Of a stretch of DNA of 64,000 nucleotides, positions 57,389-64,000 are shown in pieces. Each line of letters opens with the position of its first letter. The first letter of the stretch is position 1. The position numbers were made by a program, and so were the translations under genes. The notes beneath the pieces were generated by a model that did no database searches, had not been told where the DNA came from, and was given only the letters and a program-made list of their open reading frames with translations. The stretch is from Ignatzschineria sp. F8392 (GTDB taxonomy: Bacteria; Pseudomonadota; Gammaproteobacteria; Cardiobacteriales; Wohlfahrtiimonadaceae), in NCBI RefSeq assembly GCF_002252045.1, contig NZ_NEFF01000006.1, positions 1-64,000 on the forward strand, in the 5' to 3' direction.

Positions 57389-59437
57389 ATGAAAATATCA
57401 CCTAAATTAATACAAAATATACTCGGTGAAGAAAGTATTTCTAATAGTGTTATTGTTTTATCTGAAATTATAAAAAATGCTTACGAATCCGGAGCTAATG
57501 AAATTATTATAGATTTATCCAATAAGGATCATATTAAAATTCAAGATAATGGTTCTGGATTAAATCCGGAGGAGCTATATCAAGCTTGGAATGTAATCGG
57601 CGATTCAAAGAAAGCGAATAATCCAAATGCTCTGGGAGGAAAAGGCATTGGTAGATTTACTTTATTCTATATAGCCAATACCATTCAGGTATACACAAAA
57701 ACAAAAAATAGTCAGGCCGTATATTTTCTAGAAATAACTAACGATGAACTATCCCAAACTGAAGACTTAAATGAACTTGAACTATCAGTCAAAGTAGCAG
57801 ATATCGATTTCCCTTATGAAAGCGGAACGCTATATTATCTCTATGGTATAGACCTAGAAGCAATATCATATACAATGATTTACTACGATATAGCACCTAT
57901 ATTACAACCTTTTAAAAAATACCCTATAGATATTAAAATTCTTTATCCCAAATCAAGTAAAGAAATCATTATAAGAAATGATGAAAACTATCATTTAAAT
58001 CATTTAAAACCTGAATTTTCAATCAATTATGCCCCTTTTTCTATAAAGGCAATATTTGAAAATGGTGAATTTCATGAAATAACATATAGTGTAAAACAAA
58101 TTTATGATAAAGAGCACTTTATAGTCGATAGGGCTGCAACAAAAACTCAACTCGCTGATTTAAATGACAGAGTTCTTGAACAAGGTAAAAAACCTAGAGA
58201 AGGAATAAATCTAACTAAAGACGATTATAAAATTTTAAATAAAATTTATTTTAACTTTTATAATTACTATTTCTCAAAACAATTCATTGATAAAAAAGAT
58301 AAAAAAAAGATACAGGATAACTTCTTAAATGCCTATACAGGTGTGAATATATATCGAGGTGGATTTAAGATTTATGGCCATGGCAGAGAAGATTGGTTAA
58401 ATTTATCAGCCCAACAATCCCAACAAACAAAATTAATCTATAATGAAATAATCTTTGGCCTTGTAGAGCTCGACCCAAGCAGTAAAAACACATTAAGAGA
58501 AGTAAGTAGTAGAGAAAAACTATTTAATAATAATTCATATAAAGCTCTAAAAATAATAACAAATGAATTAGTTCGTTTTTTTGCTCTAGAAGTTAGAGAA
58601 AAGTATAAGAAAGATCTGCTTTCTAAAAAAGACTGGGAAGCCCAACAAAAAGTTAAAACTCTAACTGATACATCTTCGAGTGATACACCTTCGAGTGGTA
58701 CGTCTTCGAGTGATACAGCTTCGAGTGATACATCTTCAAGTGATACAGCTTCAAGTGATACAGCTTCGAGTGATACAGCTTCGAGTGATACAGCTTCGAG
58801 TGATACAGCTTCAAGTGATACAGCTTCAAGTGGTACATCTTCGAATGATACATCTTCGAATGATGAGGCTTCACGTAGCGAAAGCTCTTCGAAAGGGGGG
58901 CTTCCTATTGATAGAAATGAAAATCTAATCAAACGATCTATTTTGAAAGATAATACTTCGATCTCTTCATCTAAGTACTGGAATAATTTAATAGAGCAAA
59001 TTAATTACTTATCTCAATTAAAAAAAAAGGACTATACAGAACTAATTACTTCGGCAATACGCCAAGTCTTAGAGAGTTATATTCATCTAGTATATGACCA
59101 TAGTAATTTTCCTTACGATCCTAGCAAACAGAATTCCCTCGAGAAAAAAGTTGAAAATATTTTTAAAGTATTAAGACAAAATGACAATGGTATTGTGACT
59201 CATATTGCAAAAAATAATGATTTAAAATCTGCATTTCGTTCTTTTAACTCTATAAGTAATCTATTAAGATCAGATTATACTGAAATAAACCTCGAAGCTC
59301 TTATTAACAAGACAAATATTACTGCCCACTCAGGCTCACAATTTACAAGCATTTCAGCAGAAGAATATCAAAAAATTTGCAATATATTAGACTTATTATA
59401 TCTTTTTAAAATAAGTTACCAGTATACTAAAAAATAG
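57389..59437 (+). CDS. MORC/MutL-like GHKL ATPase with Ser/Thr/Asp repeat linker
   Basis: This 682-residue partner of the methyltransferase begins with a GHKL ATPase domain. The N box is LSEIIKNAYESGANEI (about 24-39), the G1 box is IQDNGSGL (about 51-58), and the G2 box is GGKGIGRFTLF (about 84-94), so ATP binding looks intact. A second, transducer-like region follows to about 400. Residues 427-491 are 13 copies of a pentapeptide (DTASS type). The last 160 residues are predicted helical and end in a segment containing NITAHSGSQ. GHKL ATPases of this kind are known beside 5mC methyltransferases in restriction-like loci related to eukaryotic MORC. Its ATG directly follows the methyltransferase stop with GGAG upstream. 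No nuclease motif was recognised. Confidence 0.8.
   Translation: MKISPKLIQNILGEESISNSVIVLSEIIKNAYESGANEIIIDLSNKDHIKIQDNGSGLNPEELYQAWNVIGDSKKANNPNALGGKGIGRFTLFYIANTIQVYTKTKNSQAVYFLEITNDELSQTEDLNELELSVKVADIDFPYESGTLYYLYGIDLEAISYTMIYYDIAPILQPFKKYPIDIKILYPKSSKEIIIRNDENYHLNHLKPEFSINYAPFSIKAIFENGEFHEITYSVKQIYDKEHFIVDRAATKTQLADLNDRVLEQGKKPREGINLTKDDYKILNKIYFNFYNYYFSKQFIDKKDKKKIQDNFLNAYTGVNIYRGGFKIYGHGREDWLNLSAQQSQQTKLIYNEIIFGLVELDPSSKNTLREVSSREKLFNNNSYKALKIITNELVRFFALEVREKYKKDLLSKKDWEAQQKVKTLTDTSSSDTPSSGTSSSDTASSDTSSSDTASSDTASSDTASSDTASSDTASSDTASSGTSSNDTSSNDEASRSESSSKGGLPIDRNENLIKRSILKDNTSISSSKYWNNLIEQINYLSQLKKKDYTELITSAIRQVLESYIHLVYDHSNFPYDPSKQNSLEKKVENIFKVLRQNDNGIVTHIAKNNDLKSAFRSFNSISNLLRSDYTEINLEALINKTNITAHSGSQFTSISAEEYQKICNILDLLYLFKISYQYTKK
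58667..58861 (+). repeat. 15-bp in-frame tandem repeat, 13 copies
   Basis: Thirteen 15-bp units of consensus GATACAGCTTCGAGT encode D/G-T-x-S-S/N pentapeptides. Many adjacent copies are identical, which suggests recent slippage. Because the unit is a multiple of three, copy changes would alter linker length without breaking the frame. Confidence 0.95.
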
Positions 59438-59469
59438 AGCCCCCTCTACTTTTTATAAAATTTCGATTT

Positions 59470-62400
59470 CTACTCCTCCGGTTCATATCCCAAATTGGGT
59501 GCGAGCCATTTTTCTGCTTCTTTCAGATCCCAACCTTTGCGCGTAGCATAATCTTCAACCTGATCACGACCAATTTTGCCCACCCCAAAGTAGTGGGCTT
59601 CGGGATGAGCAAAGTACCACCCGGAAACAGCTGCTTGTGGATACATAGCAAAACTATCAGTAATTGCGAGACCGATACGCTGATCAGGATTGAGAAGGCG
59701 CCAGAGTGTAGCTTTCTCCGTATGTTCTGGACAGGCTGGATATCCCGGCGCCGGGCGAATGCCGCGATACTCTTCTCGAATCAGCGCTTCATTATCAAGC
59801 ATTTCATCTTTCGCATATCCCCAATACTCTTTACGCACCCGTTTATGGAGATACTCCGCTAAGCTTTCGGCAAGACGATCGGCAAGCGCTTTGAGCATAA
59901 TCGCACTATAATCATCATGATCAGCTTCAAATGCCTCAATATAGGGTTCAATGCCGATACCTGCCGTACAGGCAAATGCGCCGATATAATCCTCTTCACC
60001 GATAAAATCAGCAAGAGAGCGATTTGGCATCTCATTGGGTCGCTCTGTCTGTTGACGCAGATGATGCAAACGTGCAAGTTCTTCTGTACGAGTATCATCT
60101 GTAAATAAAACTGTACTTTCACCTGCATTTTTTGCAGGAAATAGTCCGACAACAGCTTTCGCTGTTAGCCACTTCTCCTCGATAATTTTTGCCAACATCT
60201 TCTCTGCGTCTTGATAGACTTTTGTCGCTTCTTCCCCAATAATTTCATCTTCTAATAATTTTGGGAACTTCCCACGCAACTGCCAGGAAGCGAAAAAGGG
60301 GGTCCAATCGATCGTCGCCAAAAGATCCTCGAGCGGCACTTCAAACTCATGAATCCCCATCTTCTCCGGTTTTACAATATGATCAAATCTTAATTTTAAA
60401 CGGTTATTGACCGCCTCTTGAAAGGGGATCAGCTTAATATCGCGCTGTCTTTCGAGGTACGCTGTACGGCGCTTTGCATAATCCTCTTTCACATCCTGCA
60501 TAAATTGATCGCGCAGCTCCGGGCTAATCAGAGATTGCGCTACCCCAACAGAGCGGGAAGCATCACGCACATGAACAACGGTATGGCTATATTGTGGTGC
60601 AATCCGAACTGCCGTATGCGCTAGCGAAGTTGTTGCCCCACCAATCATGATGGGAATATCTAAGCCGCGCCGCTCCATCTCTTTAGTAAAACCCACCATC
60701 TCCTCAAGCGAAGGCGTAATTAAACCGGAGAGTCCAATCACATCCACCTGCTCTTCAAGTGCTTTCGCAATAATCGCCGGGGTTGGAATCATCACCCCCA
60801 TATCGATCACCTCAAAGTTATTACATTGCAATACAACACCGACAATATTCTTCCCAATATCGTGAACATCACCCTTTACTGTCGCCATCAAAATCTTGCC
60901 ATTTGACTGACTCATATCGCCAAACTTTCTCTTCTCCTCCTCAATAAAGGGGATCAAGTAAGCTACCGCACGCTTCATCACTCGCGCTGATTTGACCACT
61001 TGGGGCAGGAACATCTTTCCTTCACCAAAAAGATCTCCCACCACATTCATACCGGTCATTAAGGGGCCTTCAATCACCTCAATCGGCCGTGAAAAACTTT
61101 GTCGTGCAAGTTCAGTATCCTCTTCAATATAGCTATCAACGCCATTGACTAAGGCATAGGTTAATCGCTCACCGACCGGCAACTCACGCCATTCGAGATT
61201 CTCCTCTTTACGAGTAGCGCCCTCCCCTTGATATTTCTGTGCTAGCTCTAAAAGGCGTTCGCTCGCTTCAGGATCTCGATCAAATAGCACATCTTCAATC
61301 CCTTCTCGTAACTCTTCGGGGATATCCTCATAGATCGCAAGCTGACCAGCATTAACAATCCCCATCGATAATCCCCGCGCAATTGCATGATAGAGAAAGA
61401 CCGCATGAATCGCCTCACGTACTAGATTGTTCCCTCTAAAAGAGAAGGAGACATTAGAGATCCCCCCTGAGATATGGACATAGGGGAGATTTTTCCGAAT
61501 CCATCCCGTCGCTTCCAAAAAATCTAACCCATAACGATTATGTTCTGAAATGCCCGTTGCAATCGCAAAGACATTGGGGTCGAAGATAATATCCTCTGCC
61601 GGAAAGTTGACCTCATTGACCAAAATATCATACGCTTTTGAGCAGATCTCAATCCGGCGTTCTAAATTATCCGCCTGCCCTGCCTCATCAAATGCCATCA
61701 CCACAATGGCAGCGCCATATTTTTTCGCCAGTTTTGCCTGCGCAATAAATTGCGCAACCCCCTCTTTCATCGAGATTGAATTAACAATTCCTTTCCCTTG
61801 AATGCACTTAAGCCCCGCTTCTAAGATCTCCCACTTTGAGGAGTCGATCATAATGGGCACTTTAGAGATATCGGGCTCTGAAGCAATAAGATTGAGGAAG
61901 GTGACCATCTCCTTTTTAGAGTCGAGCATCCCCTCATCCATATTGATATCGATAATCTGCGCCCCATTTTCCACCTGGTCTCGCGCTACTTCTAACGCTT
62001 CTGCATAATTCTTCTCTTTAATTAAGCGCTTAAAGCGGAGAGAACCTGTAATATTTGTACGCTCCCCCACATTAGCAAAGAGCGATTCCCCAATCGTTAA
62101 ATTACACGCCTCAAGTCCTGATAATCGTAACGATTTAGGTTTCTCTTTTACAATGCGAGGCGCTACATTCTTCATCTTTTCAGCAATCTTAGCGATATGT
62201 TCCGGCGTTGTTCCACAGCAACCCCCAACAATATTGAGAAATCCAGAAGAAGCCCACTCGGCCATCTCTTCCGCCATCGCATCAGCACCGAGATCATACT
62301 CACCAAAAGCATTGGGAAGACCGGCATTTGCATGGGCTGAGAGGTAAAATTCAGAAATTTGGGAGAGCTCTGCAACATAGTTACGCAAGAGATCAGGCCC

Positions 62401-63138
62401 TAGCGCGCAGTTGAGTCCGATCGAAAAGGGACGAACATGACGTAAGGAGTTGTAGAAAGCTTCAGTTGTCTGTCCGGAGAGCGTTCGACCGGAGGCATCG
62501 GTGATTGTGCCGGAGATCATTACCGGAAGGCGGATCCCCGCCTCTTCAAAGAAAGTCTCAATGGCAAAGAGCGCCGCTTTAGCGTTGAGGGTATCGAAGA
62601 TGGTCTCCACCATCAAAATATCAGCACCACCGGCGACCAATCCCGAGATCGCTTCTAAATATCCTGTAACTAATTGATCGAAAGAGGTATTTCGAAAGCC
62701 AGGATCATTCACATCAGGAGAGATCGAAGCAGTCTTACTCGTAGGGCCTAATACTCCGACGACAAAACGGGGCTTTTCTGCCGTGCTATAACGTTCACAA
62801 GCTCGTTTGGCTAACTTAGCTGCTTCATAATTGATCTCATAAACAAAAGCTTCCATCCCATAATCTGCCATCGACATTTTAGTAGCATTGAAGGTATTGG
62901 TCTCAATAAGATCGGCACCCGCGGCTAAATAAGCTTCATGAATCTCAAGAATCATATCGGGTTGCGTGAGGACTAGGAGATCATTATTCCCCTTAAGGTC
63001 TCGCTCCCAATCGGCAAAACGTTCCCCACGAAAATCATGCTCCTCCAATTGCCGCTTCTGAATCATCGTTCCCATTGCCCCATCTAAAATTAAGATCCGT
63101 TGCTGGGCGATTTTCTGAAGTTGCTGTTCGATAGCCAT
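59470..63138 (-). CDS. metH: Cobalamin-dependent methionine synthase
   Basis: MetH transfers the methyl group of 5-methyltetrahydrofolate through cobalamin to homocysteine. From the ATG at 63136-63138 (AGAGGAG upstream) it has 1222 residues with the full module order. The homocysteine domain has zinc cysteines in IGLNCALGP and [11 protein letters not shown] (about residues 240-320). The folate domain follows ([13 protein letters not shown] near 360). The cobalamin domain has the ligand motif [11 protein letters not shown] near 760. The C-terminal SAM-dependent reactivation domain has [15 protein letters not shown] near 1140. No cobalamin riboswitch was recognised upstream. Confidence 0.97.
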   Translation of the reverse strand: MAIEQQLQKIAQQRILILDGAMGTMIQKRQLEEHDFRGERFADWERDLKGNNDLLVLTQPDMILEIHEAYLAAGADLIETNTFNATKMSMADYGMEAFVYEINYEAAKLAKRACERYSTAEKPRFVVGVLGPTSKTASISPDVNDPGFRNTSFDQLVTGYLEAISGLVAGGADILMVETIFDTLNAKAALFAIETFFEEAGIRLPVMISGTITDASGRTLSGQTTEAFYNSLRHVRPFSIGLNCALGPDLLRNYVAELSQISEFYLSAHANAGLPNAFGEYDLGADAMAEEMAEWASSGFLNIVGGCCGTTPEHIAKIAEKMKNVAPRIVKEKPKSLRLSGLEACNLTIGESLFANVGERTNITGSLRFKRLIKEKNYAEALEVARDQVENGAQIIDINMDEGMLDSKKEMVTFLNLIASEPDISKVPIMIDSSKWEILEAGLKCIQGKGIVNSISMKEGVAQFIAQAKLAKKYGAAIVVMAFDEAGQADNLERRIEICSKAYDILVNEVNFPAEDIIFDPNVFAIATGISEHNRYGLDFLEATGWIRKNLPYVHISGGISNVSFSFRGNNLVREAIHAVFLYHAIARGLSMGIVNAGQLAIYEDIPEELREGIEDVLFDRDPEASERLLELAQKYQGEGATRKEENLEWRELPVGERLTYALVNGVDSYIEEDTELARQSFSRPIEVIEGPLMTGMNVVGDLFGEGKMFLPQVVKSARVMKRAVAYLIPFIEEEKRKFGDMSQSNGKILMATVKGDVHDIGKNIVGVVLQCNNFEVIDMGVMIPTPAIIAKALEEQVDVIGLSGLITPSLEEMVGFTKEMERRGLDIPIMIGGATTSLAHTAVRIAPQYSHTVVHVRDASRSVGVAQSLISPELRDQFMQDVKEDYAKRRTAYLERQRDIKLIPFQEAVNNRLKLRFDHIVKPEKMGIHEFEVPLEDLLATIDWTPFFASWQLRGKFPKLLEDEIIGEEATKVYQDAEKMLAKIIEEKWLTAKAVVGLFPAKNAGESTVLFTDDTRTEELARLHHLRQQTERPNEMPNRSLADFIGEEDYIGAFACTAGIGIEPYIEAFEADHDDYSAIMLKALADRLAESLAEYLHKRVRKEYWGYAKDEMLDNEALIREEYRGIRPAPGYPACPEHTEKATLWRLLNPDQRIGLAITDSFAMYPQAAVSGWYFAHPEAHYFGVGKIGRDQVEDYATRKGWDLKEAEKWLAPNLGYEPEE

Positions 63139-63330
63139 AAAATAGATACTCCTCTCTACCGGCAGACACAATCGCTGCCGTCATCAATAGTGGTTACTTC
63201 GGTGACTGTAACTCTTGAAGCGATCTTAACTTGTAGCGCACTTAAAAAAACGCCATTCTAATCGCATCTTGAGTCGGTCTAATAATCGTTCTAATTGTCG
63301 TTCTGATAGAGAGAGGAAGGAGGAGAAAAA

Positions 63331-63360
63331 TAGAATCGACCATAATAGAATCGGCCATAA
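63331..63360. repeat. 15-bp direct repeat
   Basis: TAGAATCGACCATAA (63331-63345) and TAGAATCGGCCATAA (63346-63360) are adjacent and differ at one base. Confidence 0.8.
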
Positions 63361-63399
63361 AAAAGCGCTAACCGCAGACCGAATCTGCCATTAGCACTT
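63359..63399 (-). terminator. Rho-independent terminator of the lipoprotein gene
   Basis: AAGCGCTAACCGCAGA (63363-63378) pairs with TCTGCCATTAGCACTT (63384-63399) with two G-U pairs and one mismatch. On the minus strand the hairpin ends in a run of six T. Confidence 0.82.
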
Positions 63400-63494
63400 C
63401 TCTATTAAGATAAGCCTATACGAGATCAACCGCTATAGCGCAACAGATCAAGCACCATAGCGGATAGAATCAACGATTAGATAGCAATCACACA

Positions 63495-64000
63495 TTAATC
63501 AGGAATATCGATCTTTCCAGAGATAGCGGGCTTCACAGCCTTACTATCGATAATTAATGTGGGCTGTAATGATGGGTTAGCAGGATAATTTGATCCGCCC
63601 CACTTCATCACGACCTGCCCTTTCCCTTTACTATAAACGGAGAGATCAGACCAACCATTTGAACGTGCTTCTAAGACATAGATCGGGGCATTCGCAACGG
63701 TCGATTTTGATGCTAATTTGTAACGACCATCCGCTAAACCTTCAAAGACAAGCAGTGTACAGCCTCCTGTTCCACACCACTCTTCCCCCTCAAGGAGGAC
63801 TAAACCATCATCGATGCCATCTTGGTTAAGATCAGCATAAGCGACAGCATAGCTCGGCGCAGCCTCATTCGTGAATTTTTTGATAGCTGCTTCTAACTGC
63901 GGTGTTGCCACAACCTCTTCTAACTCAATAGAGCTCCCTGCTGTTTGACATCCGGCTAAAAAAAGAGCGGAAAGTGCTACGGTTAATAGACCTTTTTTCA
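63495..64000 (-). CDS. Putative outer-membrane or periplasmic lipoprotein (first base of start codon outside window)
   Basis: The frame runs to the right edge, where only the first base of the presumed ATG is missing, giving 168 residues. The N-terminus MKKGLLTVALSALFLAGC is a lipoprotein signal peptide with lipobox LAGC (Cys18). The mature part has ADLNQDGIDDGLVLLEG, a DxNxDG-type calcium-binding loop as in FG-GAP/VCBS-like proteins, and a CGTGGC motif near residue 76 that could form a disulfide. The function is not known. A frame start at the internal GTG (63911) would lose the signal peptide and is not credible. Confidence 0.8.
   Translation of the reverse strand, partial: KKGLLTVALSALFLAGCQTAGSSIELEEVVATPQLEAAIKKFTNEAAPSYAVAYADLNQDGIDDGLVLLEGEEWCGTGGCTLLVFEGLADGRYKLASKSTVANAPIYVLEARSNGWSDLSVYSKGKGQVVMKWGGSNYPANPSLQPTLIIDSKAVKPAISGKIDIPD

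Larger units (their letters stand above)
63139..63494. other. Spacer between the lipoprotein gene and metH
   Basis: This spacer of about 356 bp contains a terminator for the upstream lipoprotein gene, a 15-bp direct repeat (63331-63360), and presumably the metH promoter. I looked for a B12-box-like element and for SAM riboswitch or MetJ-type sites and saw none. Confidence 0.5.

Noticed and set aside
58438..58932. Long antisense frames opposite the ATPase linker
   Set aside because: A 15-bp repeat without stop codons in other frames opens them automatically; the sense frame has the conserved GHKL boxes.
63139..63494. Cobalamin or SAM riboswitch upstream of metH
   Set aside because: No B12 box or recognisable aptamer core was found; the obvious hairpin is a terminator of the upstream gene.

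Overview
The window looks like a chromosomal segment of a Gram-negative gammaproteobacterium of fairly low GC. The gene set is typical: a P-protein pheA, a fused RlmKL rRNA methyltransferase, LolA, TatC, UbiA, a ProP with its C-terminal coiled coil, and a cobalamin-dependent MetH. The mix is compatible with the Cardiobacteriales (Ignatzschineria/Wohlfahrtiimonas), but that placement is an inference from general resemblance. No rRNA, tRNA, CRISPR array, integrase or intact insertion sequence was recognised.

Layout. 1-1.7 kb: the N-terminal part of a giant repetitive surface adhesin (off the left edge) and a small secreted protein. 1.9-6.9 kb: the replication cluster dnaN-recF and gyrB, without dnaA in front of dnaN. 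7-19.8 kb: housekeeping and metabolism (gamma-carbonic anhydrase-like protein, pheA, folB, the divergent dadA/alanine symporter pair, mgsA, sppA, divergent ffh/ypjD, tatC, gltX). 20-22 kb: an AlbA_2/GHKL-type accessory gene with an internal repeat, lying between gltX and rarA-lolA. 24.5-28.8 kb: gltS, gph, a YjdM-like zinc ribbon protein and a zinc alcohol dehydrogenase. 29-32 kb: a Zn/Cd/Pb P-type ATPase and a divergent CadR/PbrR-like MerR regulator with a clear operator. 32-41 kb: a SulP transporter, a peptidoglycan-binding protein, ubiA, a cobalamin adenosyltransferase, an Sfp-type phosphopantetheinyl transferase, an H-NS-like protein and rlmKL. 41.8-50 kb: a CoA transferase, an SNF-family transporter, a copY-copA copper operon and a LysR/nitroreductase pair. 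50.8-55.5 kb: mgtE, a cardiolipin-synthase-like protein and proP. 56.1-59.4 kb: a strongly AT-rich two-gene accessory operon coding a 5-methylcytosine methyltransferase and a MORC/MutL-like GHKL ATPase. 59.5-64 kb: metH and a lipoprotein cut by one base at the right edge.

Several sets work together. Alanine uptake and D-amino-acid oxidation are divergent neighbours. Two metal-efflux modules each have a cognate regulator and a visible operator (MerR-type at 31446-31466, CopY-type at 48264-48283). MetH and the PduO-type adenosyltransferase both point to use of cobalamin.

Three things deserve attention. First, the methyltransferase/GHKL-ATPase pair at 56.1-59.4 kb has no recognisable nuclease or helicase, and its ATPase carries a 13-copy pentapeptide linker and an all-helical, possibly HEPN-like C-terminus; it is the best candidate for an unusual defence system. 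Second, a dispersed intergenic repeat occurs in three copies (45.2 kb once, 50.3-50.7 kb twice in tandem) with three conserved stems, one of which shows a compensatory base change. Third, many intergenic spacers are built from degenerate 8-15 bp tandem repeats whose sequence differs from site to site while the period, often 10 or 14 bp, recurs.
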